The position numbers and the translations under genes are program-made. Shown here one piece after another: positions 9,603 through 19,255 of a stretch of DNA of 64,000 bases; within the stretch, counting starts at the first letter, position 1; every line of letters starts with the position of its first letter. This DNA is from Diplonema papillatum (taxonomy: Eukaryota > Euglenozoa > Diplonemea > Diplonemida > Diplonemidae). The stretch covers positions 124,001 through 188,000 of the forward strand of contig JAPJBO010000153.1 of NCBI GenBank assembly GCA_030068145.1, read 5' to 3'. Under the pieces are notes generated by a model. That model had not been told where the DNA came from, searched no databases, and saw only the letters and a list, made by a program, of their open reading frames with translations.

Positions 9603-12600
9603 CTGTGTGGTCAGTGATGGGTGAAACAGCTGGTGCACGGGCATTTCCGCCCCGCGTTTCGGGTGTGATGGGACAGAATAGCATTCCACTTGACGCGACG
9701 CTCAAGCTAGCTTGTGTGGTGTGTGTAGAGTGTGGTATGTGTGTGTGAGTAGGCAAGTACTTTTTTGTAGACTGTTTCTTGTGTTAAGAGGTCGGTGCTC
9801 TTTGAGTCTCCACAGGAGGCTGCCGGACTCCCGCAGCAGGAGCCCACCGCGCTCGCGGCCGCCGAGGCGCCGGGCCGCGGCCCACAGCGCAGCGATCAGG
9901 CACGCGTTGCCCGCCAAGCAGCCGGCGTAGGTGCCGAGGGCGAAGTGCAGCGGGTGCAGGGCGAACGGCAGCGCGCACTTCATGACGGGCACGCCTGCAA
10001 ACAAAAACCGTACACCGCGAGAGTAGTAGATAGTAGAAAAGGGAAACTAGAGTTTTCGTTGACCGCACAACGTGGTTTCACGTGGCAAGTTTGCAAATGA
10101 TCATGATCAGCCTTGCGAATGTACTCCTCCCTGAACCCATAATCTTTGATTTCTCGTTCGGGAGTGCCGTGGGAGCCAAAATGACTTCCCTCGATCCTGA
10201 GACGGCATCGTTTACAGCAGTGGACTCCGACGGTATCTGATCATCTTGGATCCCCACGCTCTCGTTCTTGATTAATGAAGACATTCTTGTCGAATGCTTT
10301 CGCAGGAGTTCGTCTTCCTACGATCTAAGAATTTCACCTCTGACGTAGGAGTACGTACGACCCCGGCAGTCCCTATTGATCCCGCACGAGGCCTTAGACG
10401 AAACTCAAAAGAGAACAGAACGTCCTACTTGGGGGCGGTTCAGTTTCCTCACACACTGCATGTGGCTAAAACGAAAAAGCGGCATACGAAGGAGCACCGC
10501 TTGGCGAGCGCACAGCAGCGGGTTGTAGCCGCCCGCATACACCAGTAGGACAAGAGCAACGCCTGTGATGCCGTCCAGGACCGCGGAAGCCACGCGCAAC
10601 ATGTCGTCGGCGCTGCCCATGTTCCGAGCCATCACCTCTTCACCCGTTTCGTTCTGCGCCGGGTGCGGCACGTATCCCGGCAGCTGCACCGCCGACAGCA
10701 CGTCCTTCGACAAGATCAACGCCAGGTGGTCGTTTCCTGTTTTTCGTTGTTCTTTTTTGCATGCTGTAATTTTCGAGTGAGAGCTCGCTTGAGGATCCGG
10801 GATTGCAGGGGTCTCCGAATGACCGCCGTCGAAAGGGTTCCTTTAAAGCGGCCGTGAAGGAGATAACGTTGATCAGGCGGTGTTTCCACGTCATGCGTAG
10901 GCCACTTGCAAACGTGATCAGGCTATGATTCCAAACTGCCATTCTGGTCCATCAGTAAGAACCCACAAACCCGGCGGGAACTAGGCACAAACCCGGCAAA
11001 ACTGGAATCTGGTGAGGGGTGAATGTACAGTGCTTTTCTCGGGTTAGCGACGGGGTAAAACCCTTGTACAAGGGCTAGTTCTCGTCGGAATAGCATCAAT
11101 CTTCTAAGATCTTCGATCTTATACGACACATAACTTCGTTTGTGCGTATGTGCGTATCACCACCTAAGTTCCACAGCCGTCACTTTTTGATAATGACAAC
11201 CGCGGTTGTTACCGTAAGAAAAGAGGCCGGTATCATACCAAAAGCGTCGACGTACACGGTGGCGTGGTCGGCGAAGATGTGCGCGACGCTGCCGACCGGT
11301 CGCGTGTGGTTCGGGTGCGAGAATCCGGGCGGGAGGACGAAGACGACGCCGTCGCCGCCGGTGCCGTTGACGACGACCAACAGGCCGGCCGCGGTGCGGC
11401 GCAGCTGCGAAACTGCGCCCGCCGCCAGCGACAGAGTTCGGCCGGCCACGACGGCGGAGGCGACGACGTGCCGCCGGCGCAGAGTTCTCGCAGACGCGTT
11501 GAACGCGAGCACGTGGATGCCCTCTCGGCCTGCCACGAAGACGCTGCCGGAAGCCTCCTGCGGAGACCCCATGACCGCCAGGTCCACCGCGCCGGCGACT
11601 TCGACCGTCGCCGCCCACTCCGGCTGGGCCGCTCCACGCACGGGCCACACCGCAACCGCGGCTTCGTCCCAAATCGTGAACAGGTGCCGCGCATGCTCCG
11701 TGGCGAATACATGCGTGCACTCATCGAACACCTGCGTGTCATTTTTTTGTGAGAGTGAAAGTTCGCTTGTGGATCCGGAGATTGTAATAGTCTTCTGGTG
11801 ACGTATACCGCAATGTGTATCTTACCTGCGGTAGTGACAGTGACGTGTGCTTGTGTATGCGGGTTTCTCGTTTTTTTTGTTTGTGCTGGTAGCAGGGCAT
11901 GTTTGAACTTGATAAGCAGCAACAGTCTGCGGCGATAGACTGCACACAGCAGTGTGCATGTACTGCCCAGCGTCCTGGCAGATGCGTTGAACGCGAGCAC
12001 GTGGATGCCCTCTCGGCCTGCCACGAAGACGCTCCCGGAAGCCTCCTGCGGAGACTCCATGACCGCCAGGTCCACCGCGCCGGCGACTTCGACCGTCGCC
12101 GCCCACTCCGGCTGAGCCGCTCCACGCACGGGCCACACCGCAACCGCGGCTTCGTCCCAAATCGTGAACAGGTGCCGCGCATGCTCCGTGGCGAATACAT
12201 GCGTGCACTCATCGAACACCTGCGTGCCACTTGACCTGTAGGCCCGTGGCTCTGCAGTACCGCCGAACACGTGAAGTTTGGCTCCCGTGTAGCAGGGCTT
12301 TCCCTGGTACCTTTTTAGAGTGAAAGAGAGCTTGAGATTCCGGGAGTTTGGGGTCTTCGTGTGACCGTTGTTGTAATAAAATCCTCACTCTCATGCTTGT
12401 GTCTGTCACTCTCGTCCACCGCTCCTGCTCTGCTTGCCGCGCGCCGTATGGTCGGAGTAAAAGGTGAAGCCAGAAAGCTGCTAGTCTTGCTGCTGACCAC
12501 ATGAAGTGGTGCAAGCTACTTTGAACGGATTGGAGCGGCAAACCTTTCGTTCGGATTATTATTTGTCTTCAAAGAAACAAGTTACTTTTCCTACAAAAAA

Positions 12601-13544
12601 AAATGTCAGGCAGGGATTCTGGTGTGTGTTGTCACAAAATCGTCGTGACGCCTCAAACACGGCTTCAGAAAAGGGGCAAGGGTGGGTGGGCAATTTCCGG
12701 GAAAGCGACAGGGTTATTGACCTTGTACAAGTGTTCGGTATTCGTTGGATATATCATATTTTCTAAGACCTGCGCTCTTATGTGACAAAAGAAACAGAAA
12801 ATACTCGAGGGGTTGCCTTGGGCTTACTTCGAAGGAGGCTAACGGGGGGAGAAACATTACAACTACGAAGTGGGTCTTTCTTGTTGAACGCTTACGCCCG
12901 CCACTGAACCGACTCACCTGTGTTTCGTGCGGGCTACAGCACATTTACGTCCTTTGATCTTTTGCAGCTGGCAGCCTCCTCAAGTATTTCCTACAAAGCA
13001 GGTGCTTATACACAAAAAGAGCTGCGCACACCTTGTTGGGATGCGTCTGGTTGCCAGCCTCCTGCAGCTCGCCCGTCGAAGTCAAGCGGTAGGTGACGAC
13101 CCGCGGGCCCGCAGCGACGTGCAGCCCCTCGCACGACACCGCAACGCTGTTGATGGCCGCCGGCAACGACGGCGCCAGCAGCGCGCCGGCGTCGTCTATC
13201 TCGGCCGCGGCGGCGGACGCGCCAAGCCTCCAGCAAAGCAACCTCTGGCCCACCTGCTTGCACGGCGCAGGGGCACCACCGCCCCGCGGCCACGCGGTCG
13301 GATCCCGCAGAGGGTTGCGCAGCACCTGGGCCACCGAGGCCTTCCCCGACGGGTCGAGCCGCAGCAGCCGGATCTCGCCCGAGTACACGCATGCGAACAG
13401 ATCGTTCCACGCGGCGCCGCCGACCATACCGGGGACCCGCGCCTCGTCGAGCACCGCGAACGCATCGCCCGCGGCCGACAGCGCGAGCAGCAGCACGCAC
13501 AGCAGGCGCGGAACCGTCACATGGCCGGACCCCTCCCAGCGCAT
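6523..13544 (-). CDS. Gene 1: large polytopic membrane protein with signal peptide and ectodomain
   Basis: Spliced product about 1444 aa from four exons: 13544-13032, 11731-11239, 10736-10488 and 9602-6523. All introns are GT-AG and the phases match (0, 1, 1). Residues 1-30 form a signal peptide (hydrophobic core LLCVLLLALSAAG). Residues about 35-360 are an ectodomain with short repeated beta-strand-like units (FACVYSGEIRLLRL, VFVAGREGIHVLAF, LLVVVNGTGGDGVVFVL), suggestive of a beta-propeller. Membrane segments follow near 388-406 and then in the last exon (about eight in all), with a Ser/Pro/Arg-rich C-terminal tail. I do not recognise the family; receptor or transporter-like roles are guesses. 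Truncated copies of exons 2 and 4 lie in its introns and one lies downstream. Confidence 0.8.
9811..9994 (-). pseudogene. Partial copy of gene 1 exon 4 start (exon 4')
   Basis: Lies 5' of exon 4 in gene sense, with its own good acceptor TTTGCAG|GCGTGC in the same phase. It copies exon 4 from LPFALHPLHFALG to about GSLL, then homology ends at position 9811. Relative to exon 4 it lacks two 9-bp blocks, both in frame. There is no obvious donor, so it is either a decayed duplicate or a cassette I cannot complete. Confidence 0.7.
9995..10487 (-). mobile_element. D element filling a whole candidate intron (introner-like)
   Basis: Between the exon 3 donor (10488|10487) and the exon 4' acceptor (9995|9994) lies one D copy split by about 310 bp of other sequence. 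D's left end (aaccgtacaccgcgagag, 10006) and right end (cactgcatgtggctaaaac, to 10472) sit 11-15 bp from the two splice sites. Other D copies: 23788-23900, 54806-54983, and a copy interrupted by rRNA at 56355-56403/56775-56795. Confidence 0.65.
10488..10736 (-). CDS. Gene 1 exon 3 (juxtamembrane and first membrane segment)
   Basis: Acceptor AAACAG|GAAACG and donor CTTC|GTATGC, 249 nt, phase 1 on both sides. Encodes NDHLALILSKDVLSAVQ, an N-glycosylation site NET, and the membrane segment around VLDGITGVALVLLVYAGGY. Confidence 0.75.
10737..11238 (-). other. Gene 1 intron 2, built of repeats E, C and Q-like sequence
   Basis: In gene order the 502-bp intron consists of a short palindromic repeat ending about 8 bp from the donor (11166-11230, caaccgcggttg centre), a C copy (11000-11128), unassigned sequence, and an E copy (10772-10822) about 35 bp from the acceptor. 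Almost nothing in it is unique sequence. Confidence 0.6.
11239..11731 (-). CDS. Gene 1 exon 2 (ectodomain)
   Basis: Acceptor ACGCAG|GTGTTC and donor TTTG|GTATGA. Reads VFDECTHVFATEHARHLF through VDAF, then one base into the next codon. Contains strand-like repeats typical of propeller proteins. A 99%-like partial copy lies upstream at 11979-12226, so which copy is spliced to exon 1 needs a transcript. Confidence 0.75.
11979..12226 (-). pseudogene. Recent partial copy of gene 1 exon 2 (exon 2')
   Basis: By eye only four mismatches separate this stretch from 11491-11738. Homology starts 7 bases inside the intron (CACGCAG) and stops about 240 bases into the exon, after AFNAS-ART. Upstream sequence differs completely: here a reversed B fragment (12232-12312) abuts the acceptor, at the true exon 2 an E copy does. 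Phase matches exon 1, so it could compete for splicing, but no convincing donor is seen. Confidence 0.8.
12232..12366. repeat. Reversed B fragment followed by an E copy
   Basis: 12232-12312 is the reverse complement of the first 80 bases of B (ggtaccagggaaagcc...). 12322-12366 is E (tagagtgaaagagagcttgagattccggg). Both lie in gene 1 intron 1, close to the exon 2' acceptor. Confidence 0.7.
12600..12785 (+). mobile_element. C-family element
   Basis: Contains the C landmarks gtcacaaaatcgtcgtgacgc, gggcaagggtgggtgggcaa, cgacagggttatt, cttgtacaagtgtt and ctaagacctgcgctcttat. Fuller or comparable copies: 60295-60510, 11000-11128, 13690-13880, 16940-17050, 44160-44282 and 49255-49350. Confidence 0.7.
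12796..13018 (+). mobile_element. A-family TIR element at the gene 1 intron 1 donor
   Basis: Near full-length A: head aaaatactcgaggggttgcc, body with tacttcgaaggaggcta and cgcttacgcccgccactgaa, end ctcctcaagtatttcctac and tail aagcaggtgcttatac. Its tail ends about 14 bp from the exon 1 donor at 13032|13031. Confidence 0.8.
13032..13544 (-). CDS. Gene 1 exon 1 (signal peptide and first ectodomain part)
   Basis: 171 codons from ATG at 13544, ending ...NQTHPNK at AAG|GTGTGC (phase 0). The hydrophobic leader and the signal-peptidase-like site after DAFA support this start. GC content drops abruptly after the donor, where an A element begins within about 14 bp. Confidence 0.8.
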
Positions 13545-14260
13545 GTAACTCCAGGAGGTAGAGACCGGAACAACGAAAGCAGGTGTCGGAAAATGTGACG
13601 TGACCCTCCTTTACGCACAGCCTTTTGTTGCGTGCGCGTTTGTGCTCGTCACCTGTTTTGGAAATTTCCACACAGCGCGCTGCCAACCGTCACTTTTTGA
13701 GAATGACGACCGCTTCGTCAAATTCTGCGCGCCCGCGAAAAAGTTCGTGGCGAAGCCTCAGGACGCCGGACCTTGAAGAAACAGGGTGGGCAAGGGTGAA
13801 TTATTACGGTGCTTTTCTCGGGGTCGCCGACGGGGGTGGTGCTAACCTTGTACAAGTGGCAGTTCTCGTTGGAATAGTGTGAATCTGAAGCCGGTCCACC
13901 CACCTGCTGATAGGCTGCTGACAGACAGCAGCAGGCAATTCGATGGCCCTGGGGGGATCTGATGCGACGCTGGTGTGGAGAATGCCACGTTCAGAAACCC
14001 TCGCGAACTCAGCGCTTCGACGTTTTCCGGAGGTGTCGCCACCGGGCAACGGGGGGACAGGGAGAAGGGATGTGCCACTCGCCCGTACGCTCCGGGATTG
14101 CCGGTGTGTGCAACACGTCTACGTTTTTCTTGGAGTCCTTTTTTTCTTTCGGCAACAGGGCAGCCAGGGGAGGAGGGAGGGGGGGTGTCTTTTTTTTGTT
14201 TTTTTTTTTTTTTTTTTTTGGTCCCCCCTCCTTGTGGGTGTTACGGAAATGCAAGTCTGG
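13545..14260. other. Upstream flank of gene 1
   Basis: Presumed 5' region of gene 1. A Q/C-type repeat occupies about 13660-13880 and T- and G-rich tracts 14130-14225. I see no promoter motif that I could name, and no spliced-leader acceptor that I could defend. Confidence 0.4.
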
Positions 14261-14334
14261 CGTTTTAAGAGTGAAAATGCGCTTGAGGATCCGGGGTTTG
14301 GAAGACTCCGGTGCATGTGTGTGGAAGCGTAGGC

Positions 14335-14646
14335 CCGCAGGGCCCGCGCCGCCTCCGGCGCCATGCTTTCGACCGGGCCCCGCGCGAGCACCGCGCTTGC
14401 CATGCCTTGCCACCCGAACACAGCGTCGAGGCGGGCGGGCGTCGTAGCCGCGAGTGTGTGCAGGTCGAGCTTGTGTTGCACAAGGCACGACCGCACGTGG
14501 TCCCGGTCCCCCCGCCGCCGCCGCGGCCGCGGGCTCCGACGCCGTCTCGACCGCGGCGGCCGCCTGCTGCTTGCACTCGGTTGCGATGCGGGCTGCTTCT
14601 TCGGCGTCTCCGGCGGCTTGGCGCTCGCAGCGGCGTTTTTCATCGA
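14335..14646 (-). pseudogene. Frame-shifted coiled-coil/helical exon candidate
   Basis: On the minus strand one frame reads DEKRRCERQAAGDAEEAARI then ATECKQQAAAAVETASEP (charged, coiled-coil like). After a GC-rich tract near 14510-14525 the protein-like reading moves to another frame: DHVRSCLVQHKLDLHTLAAT, then TPARLDAVFGWQGMASAVLA. A slip in the G/GGC tract would explain this. An E copy lies just past the end (14263-14310). I see no acceptor or donor I trust, so it is either a decayed exon or an exon with an unrecognised intron. Confidence 0.35.
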
Positions 14647-15033
14647 GTCGCGCGACGGTCGGCGTGTCTTTGTTACCTGTTGCCCGAGATGGGGTATGCC
14701 ACTCCAACAGGGTAGATGATGCGCTCTCACTTTCTCTCTCCGTCGGTAGAGTGCAGCCGGCCTGGCTCAAGAACCTCTCTGCAAGTGGGCGAACGAATCG
14801 TAGACTTTCTGCTTGCCTACGTTTGAAGGAAGGTCCGACCGTCGCGCGACGGTCGGCGTGTCTTTGTTGCCTGTTGCCCGAGATGGGGTATGCCACTCCA
14901 ACAGGGCTCTCACTTTCTCTCTCCGTCGGTAGAGTGCAGCCGGCCTGGCTCAGGAACCTCGCTGTAAGTGGGCGAACGAATCGTAGACTTTCTGCTTGTC
15001 TACGTTTGAAGGAAGGGCCGGCCGTCGCGCGAC
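14647..15033. repeat. Two tandem ~190-bp units with gtcgcgcgac junctions
   Basis: The junction palindrome cgtcgcgcgac(g) occurs at about 14647, 14841 and 15023. Each unit contains ttgcccgagatggggtatgc, cactccaacagggt and gcgaacgaatcgtagacttt. Confidence 0.7.
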
Positions 15034-15396
15034 TCGAATGAAAAGCTTTCGACGCCGGTGGCTGATTGGTCAAGGCTTCCTTCGAACCTGTTTTGTTCAT
15101 CTAACGGGAGTGCGGATAGCACGCCGCCGCATCGATCGGTTTTCGTTCTTGACAAATTGCACTTGGTAGACGCAAAAAGAAAGGGGGAGGGCAAGGTCAT
15201 CCGTGATAGTTCGTGGGGTCAGCCACATTTCTTTGTATCGGAAGCAGAAGGAGGAGGAAGAGGCGAGAGCGGTGGAGACGGCGTGGGTGCCTGGTCCAGA
15301 GAGAGAGAGAGAAAGAAAGAAGTCCTATTCAGCGTCGGATCCTAGGAAACTACATTTCTGAGGGGAGATGTTTCGAGGGGCAAGCAATTAAGAGAG
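15034..15396. other. Spacer between tandem repeats
   Basis: Contains a purine-rich tract with agagagagaga near 15300. No gene or dispersed repeat recognised. Confidence 0.4.
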
Positions 15397-16890
15397 GACG
15401 GGCGAGGTGTCATGCAATGCACAGCACTCTAGTTCTTCGACCGGGCGACACACGAACGGCCAATTTCTCAAAACTGCAGGACGGGCGAGGTGTCATGCAA
15501 TGCAGAGCACTCTAGTTCTTCGACCGGGCGACACACGAACGGCCAATTTCTCAAAACTGCAGGACGGGCGAGGTGTCATGCAATGCAGAGCACTCTAGTT
15601 CTTCGACCGGGCGACACACGAACGGCCAATTTCTCAAAACTGCAGGACGGGCGAGGTGTCATGCAATGCAGAGCACTCTAGTTCTTCGACCGGGCGACAC
15701 ACGAACGGCCAATTTCTCAAAACTGCAGGACGGGCGAGGTGTCATGCAATGCAGAGCACTCTAGTTCTTCGACCGGGCGACACACGAACGGCCAATTTCT
15801 CAAAACTGCAGGACGGGCGAGGTGTCATGCAATGCAGAGCACTCTAGTTCTTCGACCGGGCGACACACGAACGGCCAATTTCTCAAAACTGCAGGACGGG
15901 CGAGGTGTCATGCAATGCAGAGCACTCTAGTTCTTCGACCGGGCGACACACGAACGGCCAATTTCTCAAAACTGCAGGACGGGCGAGGTGTCATGCAATG
16001 CAGAGCACTCTAGTTCTTCGACCGGGCGACACACGAACGGCCAATTTCTCAAAACTGCAGGACGGGCGAGGTGTCATGCAATGCAGAGCACTCTAGTTCT
16101 TCGACCGGGCGACACACGAACGGCCAATTTCTCAAAACTGCAGGACGGGCGAGGTGTCATGCAATGCAGAGCACTCTAGTTCTTCGACCGGGCGACACAC
16201 GAACGGCCAATTTCTCAAAACTGCAGGACGGGCGAGGTGTCATGCAATGCAGAGCACTCTAGTTCTTCGACCGGGCGACACACGAACGGCCAATTTCTCA
16301 AAACTGCAGGACGGGCGAGGTGTCATGCAATGCAGAGCACTCTAGTTCTTCGACCGGGCGACACACGAACGGCCAATTTCTCAAAACTGCAGGACGGGCG
16401 AGGTGTCATGCAATGCAGAGCACTCTAGTTCTTCGACCGGGCGACACACGAACGGCCAATTTCTCAAAACTGCAGGACGGGCGAGGTGTCATGCAATGCA
16501 GAGCACTCTAGTTCTTCGACCGGGCGACACACGAACGGCCAATTTCTCAAAACTGCAGGACGGGCGAGGTGTCATGCAATGCAGAGCACTCTAGTTCTTC
16601 GACCGGGCGACACACGAACGGCCAATTTCTCAAAACTGCAGGACGGGCGAGGTGTCATGCAATGCAGAGCACTCTAGTTCTTCGACCGGGCGACACACGA
16701 ACGGCCAATTTCTCAAAACTGCAGGACGGGCGAGGTGTCATGCAATGCAGAGCACTCTAGTTCTTCGACCGGGCGACACACGAACGGCCAATTTCTCAAA
16801 ACTGCAGGACGGGCGAGGTGTCATGCAATGCAGAGCACTCTAGTTCTTCGACCGGGCGACACACGAACGGCCAATTTCTCAAAACTGCAG
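15397..16890. repeat. Satellite: 18 tandem copies of an 83-bp unit
   Basis: Unit starts gacgggcgaggtgtcatgca and ends ctcaaaactgcag. Eighteen units fit 1494 bp exactly with no length change; the only difference I see is in copy 1 (cacagcac for cagagcac). Because 83 is not a multiple of 3, the same 63-aa ORF reappears in each unit; this is a repeat artefact. Confidence 0.95.
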
Positions 16891-16929
16891 TTGTGCCGAT
16901 GGAACATTTTCGGAACAGTCGGTTGCACA

Positions 16930-17300
16930 TAAAAACTGGAACGAAGCGAGGGGTAAAGTTCCGATGTTTTCGGAATAGCGACGGGGTTATATTCGCTCGG
17001 ATGTAGCAATCTTCTGAGATCTGCGATCTTATAGTATAGTACAGTTAAATTTATGCGACAAACAAAAACATTTCCGTATCCCGCAATCGTGGGCGGCACA
17101 AAGTAGAGCGCCGGCTGTGCTTGCAGTACGTACACAGTTTCGCACCAAGCTAAAACGGCCCCGACTCTGGAAATGTTCCAATTTTCAGACCTGTGAAATG
17201 TGGTAGTGGCGTTCCAGGCTAAGCACACTTACCTCCTTTGATATTTTGCAACTGGCAGCCTCCTCAAGTATTTCCTACAAAGCAGGTGCTTATACAAAAA
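16930..17300. repeat. C fragment, small G-TIR element and A 3' half
   Basis: C-like sequence at 16940-17050 (cttctgagatctgcgatctt). Inverted G termini (aacatttccg at 17068, ggaaatgttcc at 17169) enclose about 100 bp. The last third of an A element follows at 17227-17300. Confidence 0.55.
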
Positions 17301-18084
17301 CGAAAAGGAAAATGTGAGATTGTGTGTAATCAACGTGCCGGGAGAACGTGATGGAAGTTCGCTTGATTGGCCGGGAGTCCCCGGGAGACGTTTTGCTGCA
17401 AAAAATGATCTTCTTCGCCTTGTGCTGTATTTTGGACTGTTTTGAGGTTCAAACGCCGGTTCGTCGAAAGCCTTCCGGTAGAGCCTGGGAGTCACAAAGC
17501 AGGAGGGGGATCTTAGTTAAATGTGCAGGGGGGGGAGTGGCGCGAATCACGTGTCAAGCGACGTGCAATGCTGAACACTTGTTTCCCCCCCCTTTGCGGG
17601 CGTCGCGCACCCCACAGGCGCGGCATGATGCTTTTTAGCATCGTCCAGGTGTTATTTTTTTTCCCTCTTTATCGGTACTCTTAGAGCCTCTCTGGTAGGC
17701 TGGGAGTCGTCAACTGGTAGAGCCCGCGCAACTGTGTAGGGCTGGCAAAGCGCACGCCAGAAGGCAGCCACTTCGCCAGGCACAGCACGTTGTTGCATTC
17801 CTATTCAGCCCTCGTTTTTCATACGAAGTACACAGAGCGCCGCAACCATGGAAGGCTAGATGAGTCGGTTTGACTTCGTTTTCTTTTTTTTCCCCCCTCC
17901 TCCAACGACGGCGAGTGTCACACTTCGCCCGTTGATTCGTTTTATTTTTTTTTTTTCTACTGAGGCTACTAGGGGTGGTGTCACTTGCGGGGGGGGAAGG
18001 GTTAGCTTTTTCTTCTGCGGCCTGCGGCGTTATTTTTCTTATTTTTCCATCTATTTTTGTCAAGAGCTGCCAACTCAACTATTC
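17301..18084. other. No gene recognised
   Basis: Long T tracts, a P-family start near 17885 (cccccctcctccaacgacggcgagtgtca) and a J-like fragment gcgcgaatcacgtgtcaagc at about 17540. Confidence 0.45.
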
Positions 18085-18792
18085 TTGAAAGTATGCTACT
18101 GCTGCAGGGAATAGTTGACCAGACCTCTAGACGGCTTTAGGACCGACCCCCCCGTTCGTGAGAAAAAGCGAAGAATAAAAACACCTTCCTTTTTTTTTTT
18201 TCGAAGGGTCGCACTGGAACCCCCGCACCATAATGAAGCGGGCATGCGAGGGGGAAAAAAGCAGGCACTTCGCTACATATATGAGGTAGGGGCCCAGCAG
18301 GACCTCCGTGCCTTAGGTTCCGGGGAGGAGGGACAGGTTGGAGCGGAACTTACTTGACACGAATATCCACACCACGTACTTGTCATACGTGTGGTGGATG
18401 TTGTACCTGCCAAGTAAGACACCTGTCCAAAGTTAAGCGAAGCTCGTCAGCAGGTCCCGGTGGTGTCCCTGGGGTCTTGAGCCTGACGTATTTAGGTGAA
18501 GCGCAGGTGACGCACTGTCATCTATCCAGAAAGAATACTCAAGGGACTGCCGTGTGCTTACTTCGCCGGAGGCTAGTTTTATTCTTCGCTTTTTCTCACG
18601 AAAACGGGGGGGTCGGTCCTGCTTTTGGCTCGTAGGTTCTCCCGACTCCCCAATTCGTGGTTGGCACAAACTCAAGAGGTCTAGTCAACTATTCCCTGCA
18701 GTATTGGCGTACTTTCAAGAAAACAATACAACTACAAATTGGGTCCTTTTTCGTTGAACGCTTGCGCCCGCCACTAAACCCAGACGTACCTG
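18085..18792. repeat. Inverted repeat pair interrupting an A element
   Basis: 18085-18184 and 18578-18718 are inverted copies of one sequence (ttattcttcgctttttctcac; gtcaactattccctgcag). The right copy sits inside an A element whose head is at 18528-18577 and remainder at 18719-18792, so it arrived after A or replaced part of it. Confidence 0.7.
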
Positions 18793-19063
18793 CTTTGAGC
18801 CCTGATTGCGACGGCGACTCGCTAGGCAGCACTGACTTGTCTTTTTTTTGCGGTGGTCAAGTCAAGGAGATGGGGGGGGAGCCCGAGGTTTTCTATCCGG
18901 GGTCCTCACGCGTTGCGGAGCCGGGTCTGGTAGTGGTGTTGAAGAAGGGCTTTGACCGAACGGGGGGCACACGGCCGCAGCGCTTAAATGTAAACCAAAC
19001 CCAGCCCCTGCAACCACTACTGCCTACTTCCCACATCTCCACAAACATGTACACTCACATAGT

Positions 19064-19255
19064 AAGTGATCTTTGCACCATTCAAACCGGATCGACTCGA
19101 TCGATAATGATCAGCAAGCCAATCATCGTCGAACTTGGCATTTCTCAAAGCTCTTGCCATTGCCAGAGGGCCGCCCGCTCGTGCTTGGCGAGTCGAGAGA
19201 GGGAAAACTTCGGAATCCGATGGCCGGAGAACCACACCGCACCCGCCCGCGTGCG
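19064..19255 (-). CDS. Exon-like open stretch, function unknown
   Basis: Minus-strand reading VVLRPSDSEVFPLSTRQARA then GGPLAMARALRNAKFDDDWL then ADHYRSSRSGLNGAKITYY ends at a consensus donor TAT|GTGAGT (phase 0). The upstream limit is unclear; TGTGTACAAG could be an acceptor. No domain recognised and no partner exon found. Confidence 0.3.

Noticed and set aside
15407-17006. Series of 62-65 aa ORFs starting every 83 bp
   Set aside because: Product of the 83-bp satellite, one per unit; no spacer diversity, so not a CRISPR array either.
16821-17228. Minus-strand exon candidate (RVGAVLAWCETVYVLQAQPA...) next to a C element
   Set aside because: Its apparent acceptor is the inverted terminus of a G-type element, the donor would be GTTTTT, and no partner exon fits. 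Kept only as repeat.
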